NCBI GenBank assembly: GCA_037576215.1
Contig: JBANDB010000008.1
Coordinates: forward strand, 2,790,001-2,854,000
DNA from: Armillaria gallica
Taxonomy: Eukaryota; Basidiomycota; Agaricomycetes; Agaricales; Physalacriaceae
DNA length: 64,000 nt
Reading direction: 5' to 3'
Every line of letters begins with the position of its first letter. The stretch's first letter is position 1. The position numbers and the translations under genes were made by a program. Below are positions 35,431 to 46,729 of this stretch, one piece after another. The notes under the pieces are model-generated. The model saw only the letters and a list, made by a program, of their open reading frames with translations. It searched no databases and was not told where the DNA came from.

Positions 35431-37400
35431 ATCCCTCTTAGGGATGCCCACCATACTGTATATGGTTATGACAAAAGGTCTTAATGATATGGTATGGGTT
35501 TGGCCCATATACCATACTGTACCGATCCTGTATGCCATATACGGGTGGCATTTAACAGCATAGTGACCTATCTTTGGTGAGATTTGTTATCAAAATGTTA
35601 TATTTCATTAATTGCTCACTACATGTGCAAAAGAATAGGCATACAACCCAATTCAACCTACCCAATGCCCATAAAAATACAGCTGTAAAAATCCAATTCC
35701 AGAGCACCGACAGTACAGGTACAGGTCCATATATACAGTACCCATATCCACTGTATGTATGAGTATGGTGGGCACCCCTAATCCCTCTGGAGCACCTTGC
35801 ACAATGTTCTCTTATCTTTATGCTTGTCATTGCAATAATTCACTTCTTTGACATTTTGACTGTTAGTTCATTTCCATGTTTTAGTCAGTACTTACATTCT
35901 CTTGCAATTCCCTTGCCTGCTCAGACTTTAGAGGACTGTTTGATTTCGACTATAGCTTCATGGGGTGTTACATGTTATGCTTTATCAGCAAGTTGTCATA
36001 GCTTCATTCACTGAAATATGAAAGGAAGTTATCATATATAGTGTCTCCAGTGTCAGCCAGCTGCTAAAAATTCTCAAATTAGGCCAATACTGTCTCTCAG
36101 AAGGGCTTGCTACATGTTAATGAATTACTGAGAGCTTCACTTCACAGGGTCCTGTTATGTGTTACATGAATCAATGGTTGAAATTGAACAGTAGTATATA
36201 TACCTCATATTTTGTATCTGTCACCTCAGCTGGTTGCTCTACATGGACAGAGAAAGGCTGAGCATAGCTCATATTCTTATATGAATAGTCTCCTTGTCAT
36301 TTCTACTGCTGGGGAGAAGGCTTGTAATAAGCAAATTATGACATAGTCAGTACATGTATAACAATAATATATGCATCACCTGTCCTTGAATGGTCTCCTG
36401 GCCCCTAATTCTATCTGCTAATTTTTCTGTTGCTCAATGCTTGTTGTTTAATACTTGCTTTGGAGTCTACAGTGTACTGTTGACTCCTGTCAGCATGCGT
36501 AGTTGGTCAATAGTCTATTTTCAGTGAGTACTTGGTGCCAGCCATGCCAATGATGTGCCATGGGGGGCAGCAACACAGCAAAATTGAAGCTCATCGCTGT
36601 AGAGAGGCGGCAGCGATGGCAGTGCAACATAATTGAAACTCAGCCGGATTATGCCAGGGGATGGCAATGGCCGGAGAATTCAAAGTCCACTATATTTGTC
36701 ATCATCGACCTGTATTAATATATAGACAAGCCTATGCCCCGTGTCTTCGTCACGATTGCTGGACCCTCGTACCTCGGGTCCCAGCAACCTGACTGCGACA
36801 CGGGACTTCGGCTTGTTGGGGCCCGCCCCAAACCTGGCTTATTACTATGATATGTTATTGAATCTCTGTTGTTTGTTTGGAGCCACTGCAATGGAGCAAA
36901 ATGCTTTTTATGAGTGCCATAAAGCTTTGTCCTGTTACTTCTGTAAGCCATGTAATGGACAGGTAGGGACTCTCATGACTTGGGTGATCATTGTTAATGG
37001 CTGTCATTGCTGGCAGGAGAGAGGGAGAGATATATATTCTGGTTCTTATCTCCCTGACTCAGATATCTGACATGGTGGACTGTGGGCTGCTATGGTCAAC
37101 ATTTGAACTCTGATAATTTCTATAAGACTTACATCCATTAACATTCAATGCTCATTGTCAACTTGTTGCTCAATTGTTGCTCATTGCTTAATACTCACAT
37201 TGTTGCTATAGCATGGATAAGTAGTCTCAGTTGAAGCTCAGTTAGGAGCCAGTCACACCAATGATGTGCTGTGGAGAGAGTAAAGGCTTGGTAGAGGCAG
37301 CAAAATTGAAACTTACCTGGCTTGCACTGTAGTATGGCAATGGCTGTTTATGACATGGTAACTGGGTAGGCATGTCATAGCTGAATTGTTAAAGTCAAGG
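35431..37400. repeat. tandem repeat unit B
   Basis: Second, uninterrupted copy. It begins with the target duplication of MITE copy B and preserves the empty target site of the LTR retrotransposon. It is longer than unit A by roughly 100 bp, partly through extra TTGTTGCTCA-like motifs near 37,160. Confidence 0.8.
35439..35780. mobile_element. hAT-like MITE, copy B
   Basis: 342 bp, same ends as copy A (TAGGGATGCCCA / TGGGCACCCCTA). The 8-bp target duplication ATCCCTCT is perfect (35,431-35,438 and 35,781-35,788). No coding capacity. Confidence 0.85.
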
Positions 37401-38112
37401 CCCTCTGGAGCACCTCACATGCTGTCATCCCATCTTCTTGCTTGTCATTGCAATGACCCCTTCTTGGACATTATAACTATTGGTTCATTTCCATGTTTTA
37501 GTCAGTACTTATGTTTAGGGATGTGCATCGTACCATTACATATATGACCATAACAATACCACTGTAGACTGTATAAAATTATTGGCCACAGTATGGTATG
37601 GTTGATGTTGTATCCATATCATGTCCACACTATTGCCCATATACAGATATCTGGTGCCAAAGGGTGAGTATTATGCACTTCTTTAGGTCATAGGTACTAA
37701 CCTTTATGGCATAAGACTGTCTTCAGTCTCTCCCTCAACAACCATATTCAAACTATACAGATATGGTTGTATTTTAAGTCATTAAAGTTCACCACAATAT
37801 GAACCCATATCCATATGCACCATACATAACCATCATACTACAGGTATAGTGCACATCCCTACTTATGTTCCCTTGCTTCCTCAGACTTTATAGGAGTATA
37901 TATATCTCATATTTTGTACTCATCACCTCAGCTTGATGTTCTACATGGACAGAGAAAGGCTGAGGTGAGCTGTTGTGTATTTCTTGTATTTCTTGCCTTA
38001 CTTACATCTCATAGCATAGCATATATTCTTACAGGTAGTATCATCAGCTATTTGGAGCACCGACACTGGAATTTTTCGAACCTATATTTTTTCGACCTGT
38101 ATTAATATATAG
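37401..38112. repeat. tandem repeat unit C, partial and decayed
   Basis: Third copy, starting CCCTCTGGAGCACC. It lacks the first MITE, so it keeps that MITE's empty site. Further right it matches only pieces of the unit (the segment with CATGGACAGAGAAAGGCTGA near 37,943 and ACCTGTATTAATATATAG at 38,095). A second MITE interrupts it. Confidence 0.65.
37516..37861. mobile_element. second hAT-like MITE
   Basis: 346 bp with perfect 12-bp inverted ends TAGGGATGTGCA / TGCACATCCCTA. The perfect 8-bp target duplication CTTATGTT is at 37,508-37,515 and 37,862-37,869. The ends match those of the first MITE at 10 of 12 bases, so the two belong to related families. No coding capacity. Confidence 0.88.
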
Positions 38113-39828
38113 ATTTGGAGCCCGGCCCCAGGCTTCGCCCAACGATACAATAGCAGCGGAAACTACTTGTAGAATCACTAGAGATGTGAAGGAAAAGGTG
38201 AGAATCAGTGTGTAAGTGTCTTCAGGTATCGGATACTCGTGTGTGGCTGTGATCTTGAAACGACGTTCTATCCTGGCACCCTTGTCTTTAACAATCAACT
38301 CTCCATGACGATCACCCCCTTCCACGGCAGCCAACCCCCGCACCAACCCGTTTTCAATGCACTCCGCATCACAGGAGTATTCATTCATCTTCTCATCTCT
38401 ACCAACAAAGGCATTGGTGTAAATGCCATTGGGTAGAGGGTTCGTCATAATCTGGTCCCACGATGGTCTCCATTTTGTGCCTGCGTTTCCAGGTTCTGGA
38501 CAACAGAGGAAGAGCATTCCCCGACAACGTGCGTTCATCGAATTCAGGAGTGCTGTCCATGCATCCTCGAGAGACTGGCTCTCATAGTATGCCGGTATCA
38601 AATTGGAGTACAGACTAAATGACAGTCCTGCAATTTTGTCCACAGGGTTGGTCGACACCCGTTTTCGCATACCCTCCAGCACCGCAAGCACCTCGGTGTT
38701 GGAAAGTCTCTCATCTATAGACTTGAGCTGCTCGTGAAACCTGGTCAGTAGCTCGGTCTCATACTTCCCGTCCTTATGTTTGGCATGCATTGGCCCATGC
38801 GGCGTGTCCCCAGCAATAATCCTGGACCCGCCAATCTCCTGCAGTGTCCATGCACGTCTAAACCAGGACCGGTCGCTGTCCAAGTCGCCCTCCTTTAAAG
38901 TCAAAGGTCGGCCCAGTCCACTCAAGTAATACGCCACTCTGGCATGTCGATACGCTGCTCCGATAGTGGGCACATCCACTTTCCACTCTTCCGCACGCAG
39001 ATCGTCCCTCCATCCACCCTTCTGTCTCAAACAGAGAACGTCCAACCACGCATACTCTGCTCCAAGATTGAGCATCTCGATGCGGATCAGGTTGAGGTTG
39101 GCATCTTTTGGGATGGGAACCGGCCATTCGTATTCGTTGATGAGCGTCAACACGTCAGTGCGATCTTTCTCGTCCATCCACGAGTGCGATATCGGCAGAA
39201 AGTTGTCCGGCTGTCCTGTGCTCCAACGCGGCACTACACGATTGCTGTACAGATCCCAGACATATCGAGGTGGCAACTTTGGATTGACGATCTGGTTAGC
39301 AACGAGTGCCTCTTGTCGCATCTTTTGGTCCTTCTCTTTCCATTTGCGCAATGTGTTTCGTATAGTACTCCAGTCGCGGGTGTACCATATCCTGCGGAGG
39401 CGGCTATACGCTGTGCCAAAGTCGTAGTTGTCTGCGATGCATTTCTTAAGAAGAGAGGAAAGGGATGGCGTGTCCAGACTGTGTGATGTTCTGAGTGTGG
39501 TGTTGAGTAGATACAAGAGGCGCCGAACACCGAGGATAGCACAGGGAGTGTCAGCGAGGCGAGATGATATCACAGGCTCTCTACCGGTGTACGCTCGTTG
39601 CTTTGGAACGGCAATCAGTGATTCCTCTTGGCCCGTCTCAGTGAATGCGGAGATGTTGACTTTAGGAAGGCGTGCACTTTCCTAGAAACACATGTGACAT
39701 TATTAATATCCCCTCCATTTGTTTTTCCAACTTACCTTCGGTCGATGCCATGGTTCTTCATCATCATCTACAGTAGCAGTTGTCTCGGTGATGAATAAGT
39801 CAGAGTTCGTGTCGTTTTGAATTGACAT
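38044..39828 (-). CDS. HET-domain (heterokaryon incompatibility-type) protein
   Basis: Two exons on the minus strand: MSIQNDTNSDLFITETTA..., intron near 39,681-39,736, then one long exon. The HET domain is recognised by YVWDLYSNRVVPRW, the SHSW turn, LGAEYAWLDVLCLRQKGG, IGAAYRHARVAYYLSGLGRP and SWFRRAWTLQEIGGSR. HET domains are related to TIR domains and in ascomycetes trigger non-self cell death. Agaricomycetes carry many paralogues whose role is unclear. A hydrophobic segment near the C-terminus (LILTFSFTSLVILQVVSAAI) could span a membrane. The last 30 or so residues (after LGEAWGRAPNLYI) are encoded by the adjoining repeat and are probably not ancestral. Confidence 0.85.
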
Positions 39829-41028
39829 CACACTACTATCAAGCGATTGAACCTTGGTCAGTGCTAACAACATTATATTCAACGTTCGAAACGAGAGGGA
39901 TAAATGATACTTACTAGTTCCTATCTTCCAGGCTCAGGACGGGTATGTAGTCAAAGTGCTGAATGACAAGCTATTGCCTCTACGTACCTACGTAGGCAGT
40001 GTTGCAGGTTACCTGACAGCTTGGACTCTTCAACTGCCCCTCTGGGGGCTACCGCGGACTGATTCGAGGCCTTCATGTAAACGATCGAAATGAATTGCAA
40101 GGCACATATTACGATATAGGTAGGTTTTTTAAGAGCGCTACTTGGAATAGGCGCGCGCTTCAAAGTGTGCCCATTTTAGATATCTAGCATTTGTACGAAC
40201 AGGTAAAGCACCTAAAGAACCTACTATTGAACACAACCGGACAGATGCCGCAGACGTATATTCTATCCATTCTTCTGACCTATCTACGGTCTTCCTTCAC
40301 CCTCGGTATGGATAGGACCGACCCTGTACGATGAAGTAGAATCGCACTTTTGGACTGGTAAAGACCTCGTAGGCTAGCCTCTACCGATAGGCCGAACATT
40401 TGATACGAAATTAGGATATCTATCATGAGAACTCACTTTGCGGGGAGAGGGAGTGTAGTACCATTCACCAGTCTTCAAAGCCGAAAATTTGCGAATCAAA
40501 TGGGCGGGTTCTTCAGCAAACGAACGAAAACATAAGTATGCAGAGCCAACCTGCACGCCATGAAAGAAACTGAACTAACTTCAATGTGATCGGTTTCCCC
40601 CACTTCGACTGAGTCCTTGCATTGTTGTATCCCCTTTAGAATCTGTCATCCAATCGCTCTTCGTGTTGCTTTTCCACCGGAAGCTAACAAGCAGGGTGAA
40701 GCTGTCGTTCTTCGACATTTGAACCAGTGAAACGAGACGGCGCCTTCAAGGTAGAAACGGGGCGCTGGAATTCTCGTCAAAAAGAGTAGCATTGGCGGGT
40801 CGGAAAGCAATCCGACGATCCTGACACAGAGGGTAGGAAACAACAAGCCAGAGCTACGAATGTAAGAACATGAACAAGTTGACATCCAGTCTCAGTCAAC
40901 ACTTTACGCCCTGCTTGAAGTTTCGTCTTCTTGAATTGAAGAGAATGAAGAGTTGGAGAGCACACTGGGCGTTGCCTCAGGCAGAGTGAAATATCGTGTC
41001 CTCCCACCAGTCTGAAGTCCTTGGCTAC
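39829..41028. other. intergenic region, no gene recognised
   Basis: 1.2 kb between the HET gene and CCDC97. Short frames on the minus strand near 40,374-41,007 have no recognisable motif or plausible splice partners. Confidence 0.5.
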
Positions 41029-41791
41029 TTAATCTTCCTCGTCATCGTCGAACCAACGTTCTTCCGCTTCTCTGTCATTTTCAGTATCCAGAGATTCATC
41101 CCAATCAACAGCGTCGTAATTTATGTTCTAAGATTCCTTTAGCACAATATCGAACACGAACGAAGGAATTTACCTCCAGTAAGCCATAGATAAATCGCTC
41201 CTTGATTCTCCTCAGAAAAGATATCTTTTGATCCCCTTCGGACTCGAATTCAAGGTTGGCTAGTGCGTTTGAGACCTGTTCTGATTCGTCTTCGTCGCTA
41301 TCACTCTCATCTTCCTCTGGGATAAATTCTTCTTTCGCTGCCTCTTCCCGTCTAATACTCCTGACACGCTCAGCCTCTCTTTCCTCCTCATACCCACCGA
41401 GTAGATCTCCTAACTTTCCAACGTGTTTCATCGAGCCATGCAGGAATTCATGCTGAGCCCAATCCTTTTCGTCCTTCCCTTCCTCTATGCCGCGCCGCTC
41501 CCTGCCTTCCCAGAGAGTTGGCCAGGTGTTCCGGGCCGCCGTGAACGAGAGATCGGTAGGGTCGGATTCAGCGTATTTTAGTCGCCTGTTCCGCACAGTA
41601 GGTATAGCAGCGCGTTGTTTGGGAGTTGTGACTAATGAAAATTGGGCTACCAGATGTGGAGGTAGATGGTGTAGATGACGTTTCAGAAAATCGACAGGCT
41701 CTGCAGTTGGAGATGGACGATAACTTCCATCTAAAGGAAGCGCAATGAATGAAAGAATTGCCCTTTCATTGAACAGAGTTGTGGTCGACAT
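41029..41791 (-). CDS. CCDC97 homologue (DUF2052)
   Basis: Two exons with one intron near 41,129-41,173. The N-terminus (MSTTTLFNERAILSFIALP) is followed by helical, highly charged sequence. The diagnostic C-terminal block is RIKERFIYGLLE-NINYDAVDWDES, then ENDREAEERWFDDDEED. This block defines the CCD97-like domain; human CCDC97 associates with the SF3B splicing complex. The spliceosomal role here is by homology. The gene diverges from the zinc-finger gene across 130 bp. Confidence 0.88.
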
Positions 41792-41921
41792 GAGTAGTAT
41801 ACGGTCTAGGACCAACCGGCCCGGGTTGCCTATGGGTCACATCACATGACACTGTCACAAACGTCGGGTGGCACTGCAGGCCAAATCCTTTGTCATTGTC
41901 TACGACGCGCTCTAGTCACCA

Positions 41922-43076
41922 ATGTCCCAGGCAGATTTCTCAGAGTCTCAGTCTGTGGACCTGCACATCTGTCGATGGAAGTGGTGTAGTGATACCTTCC
42001 TTTCAAAAGACGAACTCATTCACCACGTCCTCGACCATCACGTACAAAATTCAGTCCCTTGTTCACGGAGAGAATATGCTCTGTCACGGAAAATCGAAGA
42101 GGGAGAAGGGGAGAGTCTAAGTTTTCCCCGTGGAGGGAATACTGGTAGCAAAACTCAAGGCAACGTAATAGGTAAGCTTATTTCTTCTTATTCTTTTAAA
42201 TTCTGGTTCATGGTTTTCCAAAGCTGATGATATGTCTCTTTGATTTTCTTGTGTCTCTTGTTTTGATCTTCAAACTTTTGGCGCTCCAGCGAATCATCAA
42301 CTGGACCCTACCATCAACTCATCATTGCCATCACCCCCCGCTTCGACACCTCCAAATCTTTCTCCCCTTCCTCTTCCTCCAGCGCCTCTTCCCTTTCCAC
42401 GGTATCCCTCTGACGATGAGTATCGAACCTTCGCTGCACTCTCATCTCCGTCACCCTCTCCTGCTGCACAACAAATTCCTGTCTCGCCAACTTTTAGTTC
42501 CATGATCGAAGACGCCGTCGCTCCCAAGCCTCGGAGCTCGCATCTCAGTGGCATAGTCTCTCAGCCTTCGCAAGATTCTGCATCGTCGTCAGAGTCTTGC
42601 GATGCAGTAGAGCAGCAGCTGACGCAAGATGAAAGGTTCGAGGACGCACCAGCTAACTCCCCAACATACGCCAATTGGTTGTCCGGGAACGATTACGCAG
42701 ACCATTTGCCATCTTCGCATTCGCATCTTCCACAGTCGCGCATGCAAGACGCAGGCTCAACAGCCCGGTGTCGCCTTCGGATACCATATCCTTCCAGCGT
42801 CCCGCTCAAAGCTGGTACCAGACACGAACACCCAAGAAGAAGAGGTCTTGTGGTTCAAAAACATCAGTTGCAGCTCAGTCGCCGCTATCGCAGAATGCAT
42901 CACCTGTGTCACCGTCGTCAGATTTTCATCTTGGTTCAACCCAAGCCAATCCTTCTCAGAAGTCAGGCGGCGCCGACTCCGGATCTCAGTGGGACGATTT
43001 TTCTGCTATCCCTTCCCAGTTTATTCCTCCACTACAAACGCAAGCTCCATATTGGAGCCAGAGTCTTGACGAATGA
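41922..43076 (+). CDS. C2H2 zinc-finger protein
   Basis: Exon 1 encodes a single finger near the N-terminus: CRWKWCSDTFLSKDELIHHV followed by LDHH. The C-x4-C spacing and W residues resemble GLI/ZIC-type fingers. After an intron (about 42,171-42,288) the protein is a Pro/Ser-rich, disordered domain (PSPPASTPPNLSPLPLPP). Near 42,745 the reading frame must move back one base: SHSHLPQSRMQDA continues as RRLNSPVSPSDTISF, then ends IPPLQTQAPYWSQSLDE. One missing base explains this, as in other genes nearby. Likely a DNA-binding regulator; target unknown. Confidence 0.7.
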
Positions 43077-43415
43077 TGGTAGTCTCCATTTCATGTTTTC
43101 TGGACGCTTCACTACTGTATATCAAATAATACCTCTCCATCATTGGCATTTGCTACAAAGTCTTGAACATGTATTTATTTAGTCTATTTCAGAGGAATCA
43201 TACAAAGTGAAAAAACGCCAGTCCACAATTCATTACCCGAGTTACCTGTAATAAGTCAGAACCCCGTCTTGCACAGCCACGCACGTGCCAATGCCGCTTA
43301 CGATTAAGCCCTTGGCAGCGCCTCTCCTTCTCGCCATCCAAGCCTTACTACTCGATTTTTTTTCTCATTGCAACCAATCATCCACTCTTTCCTTCTTTGC
43401 TTTCTTCAGTAATCT
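43077..43415. other. intergenic region before BSD2
   Basis: 339 bp. It contains pyrimidine-rich sequence near 43,330-43,410 just before the start codon, common in basidiomycete promoters and leaders. No gene was seen. Confidence 0.5.
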
Positions 43416-44944
43416 ATGTCTAACCGCTATGCGCCTCTCCCAAATCCCAGGTCAGACCGCGATGCACAGCATGAGATGGAGGCTGCCTTTGACGACTCGG
43501 ATGACGAAGACGCCACGGAGTCCCAGCCTCTGAATCCGTCCCCCCGTACGCCCACCAGTCCCTCTCAGCCAGCCACGCCTTCTCCCATACCCGGCTCGTA
43601 TGATTTCGAGAATGTAGATTACGACTACCCTCCTCCAGGATCACCACCGCCTCCCTCATCGACTGCGCTTCCCAGCAATATCGGCAATTCCAACGGAGCC
43701 GTACCTTCGTTCAATATTGACAGTCTTCGAGGACCTTTATCCAGACAGGGATGGTTCAGGCGAACTGTCGGGGCGATCTTACCTTCGCATTATGTTAATC
43801 GGACCCCCCAGCGCCCAGCGGGTGTGTTTGGCGGAGGAACTAATAACGATGGTGTCTTTGCAAATGTCACTGCAAAGCCATCCAGGGCAACGACGGTGCA
43901 ACAAGGTATGTTCTTTTCCACTTTTGCTGATGCTTATCGCTGACTACTTTTCAGGTGACGATATTTTGATAGTCTCGGAAGACGCCCGTCCAGAAGCCCC
44001 GCCGTCGTATGCAACCGCCCAGGCCGACGCTGTTCCCCCGTACTGGGAGACTACGGTTCATGCCCCCCTCTCTTCCGACTCGTTTGGCGAAATGATCATC
44101 GATGCACTCCCCACCGGATCGCTTTCTCCTTCCTCTGGAACATGCTCGTATCAATCTCCTTCCAATTCGTGGGCTTCCTCCTGACGTACCTCCTGCACAC
44201 GACGCATGCCGCCCGTCTTGGTTCGCGTGCCGGACTCGGTGTCACGCTCATACAATACGGCTTTGCCCTCCGCGGCCGTTTAGATTCAACCGACGGCGAT
44301 GGCGGATGGGGCCAGTGGCGAGCAGATGAGCCGGTACCCACGATGGCCACGGCCGCGGAGGCTGACGCGTACTATAACCATCATGACCAGGAACAAAACT
44401 CGACTATGATGAATGGCATGCAGGGTAACCCTCCTTCTCTTACCGACGAGCAAGCAAGCATGCTTGTCGCGGACGCTACCACAGAATGGCTCTCATTCTT
44501 CCTTATGACAGTTGGTTCGTACCTGTATCATCTGTTTTGGACATTTGCTTACTATGATCAGGATGGTTTATACTACTGACCTCTCTCCTGGGCTTCTGGC
44601 GTGTTAAGCGCTGGGAACGTGGGATCCTAGCCACACAGCAGCATAACAATACAAATGCCAGCAGTGATCAGGACGCTCAGCGTGGAATGTCCCAATTCGA
44701 GAGGGCATTTGGTCTGCATCGCCTGGCAAGCGGCGGTGACATGCTGCGTCAAGGATTCGGGTTTGGGAGAGGCCAAGAGGAGGCAGCAGCACAGACCCAG
44801 ACTGAAGAAGCACGGGCAGAGGAAGAACTGGCTGTCCTGCTGGATATTCCTGCAGACGACCCGAACCGTGCTCAGAGAATCCGTGAAGCACTGGAAAGTG
44901 AGAGGAGATTGCAGAACGATCTTAGAGCAGCAGGGTTATTGTAG
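43416..44944 (+). CDS. BSD2: BSD2/NDFIP-family Rsp5 adaptor
   Basis: Membrane adaptor that recruits the NEDD4-type ligase Rsp5 to endosomal and vacuolar cargo. The acidic, Pro-rich N-terminus contains WW-binding motifs PPSY and PPYW (within EAPPSYATAQADAVPPYWET). Three membrane spans follow: NMLVSISFQFVGFLLTYLL, GSRAGLGVTLIQYGFALRG and WFILLTSLLGFWRVKRWERG. A C-terminal helical tail (MSQFERAFGLHRLASGGDM...) follows. Introns lie near 43,905-43,954 and 44,516-44,562. One base is missing near 44,124: GCTTTCTCC is read where SLFSFLWNML needs GCTTTTCTCC, a shortened T run. Confidence 0.88.
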
Positions 44945-45130
44945 TTTTCTCAAATGAAGAGCTGTAGTTTTCAGTATTCTTATTGGTGGACTGTCTGTCT
45001 GGTTGTAAATAAGTACATGCTACTAATGTCTTGCTGGTCAGCTGTTTAGTGCACTCGGAACGTTGAATCAATTCCTTATCGATATCGCTTTCATTCATCA
45101 CAACAGACTTCGTTTAAGAAAGGCACAAAG

Positions 45131-45739
45131 ATGAATCCCATCATCATTCGCAGAGCTACAGAAGCCGACGAGGCTGCCTTGTCTCGCATCTGCCTTCTCA
45201 CCGCAGACGCAGGAAAGTCGGCAGAGCATCTCCATGACTTTGGCGAACTGCCGGGCCTTATTTATGCAGTCCCATACGTCAAGCTTCCAACCACCTGGGG
45301 CTTCGTACTGGTCGATGGGACACACGAAGTCGTAGGGTACATCATCGGTTCCAAGGATACCCGTGCGTATGAGCAGTATGCCTCCGAACATTGGTGGCCG
45401 GCGCTTGCAGAAAGATATCCACCGGAATCGGCTACCAAGCCTGCCGACGTGCGGTACATGCAACTGCTAAGGAACATGCACACCGCGCCTGCTGCCAATA
45501 TCGCCTTTTCTTCTGCCCACCTGCATATCGACATCCTACCCGAGTACCAGAAGCAAGGGTGGGGAAGGAAGCTGATGCAGACGGCATTGGATTACCTGAA
45601 GGGCGAGAACATAGATGGTGGTGGGGTATGGCTGGGGATGGATCCTAGAAACGAGGATGCTAGGAAGTTTTACGAAAGGCTGGGATTCGCGGATATTGAA
45701 GGAGCGCCAGAGGGGAACATGGGCATTAAGTTTGAGTGA
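45131..45739 (+). CDS. GNAT-family N-acetyltransferase
   Basis: Intronless gene of 202 residues. The acetyl-CoA loop is visible as DILPEYQKQGWGRKLMQTAL (Q-x2-G-x-G), preceded by the beta strand AHLHIDIL. The later VWLGMDPRNEDARKFYERLGF is the usual motif B with N/Y. The N-terminus MNPIIIRRATEADEAAL is typical. Fungal relatives are similar in length to bacterial acetyltransferases; the substrate cannot be predicted. Confidence 0.9.
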   Translation: MNPIIIRRATEADEAALSRICLLTADAGKSAEHLHDFGELPGLIYAVPYVKLPTTWGFVLVDGTHEVVGYIIGSKDTRAYEQYASEHWWPALAERYPPESATKPADVRYMQLLRNMHTAPAANIAFSSAHLHIDILPEYQKQGWGRKLMQTALDYLKGENIDGGGVWLGMDPRNEDARKFYERLGFADIEGAPEGNMGIKFE

Positions 45740-46230
45740 TAGCGCTTAGCTGAGAACAAGAAGAAATACGCGAATATAATATCTGATACTTGTCCTTTGA
45801 TCGTGCTTCAGAAGTATTGTTAAAGCCGCCAATGGCTGCAGATCCCAAAGGTCGCCGTTAGAAAAATCCCACCGCTTGAAAGGATAGGCTCAAAACGATA
45901 CAATGTACAAGGCAGCCAGCGACAGTCGGGGAAATGCCCTTCAACCGAATTCAGCAAGAATGCCGTATTGGTAGATTATTTCGCAACGTGGGGGTCCACG
46001 TGGATTCGGATTGGCTCGTCGCCATGACAGATGTCTCCTGGTGACTTTGTTTGCTCGCATTTGGCCTTGTGGGTCACTGACAATACTTGCTCGACTAGGA
46101 AGATGCGCCTCGCGTCTGTAGAATTGGTTGAAATTCGCTTCGGGCATATATAAAGGACCCAGTATCAATATCAGGGTTTCAACAGTAGCGCCGCTTCCAT
46201 TCCCCCTGCGGCAGATCCATCCACCCAAAT
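45740..46230. promoter_or_regulatory. intergenic region with strong TATA box
   Basis: 491 bp. TATATAAA at 46,147-46,154 lies 77 nt before the start codon of the small gene that follows. A box this clear is uncommon here and suggests an inducible promoter. Confidence 0.5.
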
Positions 46231-46524
46231 ATGCCGTCCGAGTCTTCCTCGTTTAACGCGTTCTCATTCTTTACGACGTCGACGTCGTCTGTCAATGCCT
46301 TTACCCTCTTTATCCCAAACCAATCTCCACGAGAGACCCATATCATGTACGAAGACCTTCGCGGCATTTTGCGTCCATCGAACGCGTACCAGGGGGATGC
46401 ATATGGGCAGCAGAGGAAATTCGCATTTTCCAGGATTTTCAGGTTGAAGAAGTTGTTGAAGGCGCAAGCTTTGAGTGCACCCGCCACATCACATCACATG
46501 TTGCATCTGCAACGACATCTATAG
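46231..46524 (+). CDS. small hypothetical protein
   Basis: 97 codons, not recognised. Begins MPSESSSFNAFSFFTTSTSS and contains a central RETHIMYEDLRGILRPSNAY and a basic helix FSRIFRLKKLLKAQAL. Support comes from the upstream TATA box and a plausible leader. There is no homology I can name. The last residues (after SAPATSHH) may be read-through of a missed splice site. Confidence 0.4.
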   Translation: MPSESSSFNAFSFFTTSTSSVNAFTLFIPNQSPRETHIMYEDLRGILRPSNAYQGDAYGQQRKFAFSRIFRLKKLLKAQALSAPATSHHMLHLQRHL

Positions 46525-46729
46525 CTCGCGATCGAGCACGTATGGCGCAGAAGACACATGCGCTTCTAGGACAGTACTGGGCACTTGGTTAGAGACTCGT
46601 AAAATTATCAAAGAGGGGACAACGTGGGCTTACCATTTATTCTTATTGACATATAACCATCATCTATATGTATGTAAACCATTCACACCAGATATTCTTA
46701 CTATGTACCATCATTTTGTTTAGCCATCG

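Noticed and set aside
40374..41007. Minus-strand frames between HET and CCDC97
   Set aside because: One has a short hydrophobic stretch, but there are no splice partners, motif or promoter evidence.
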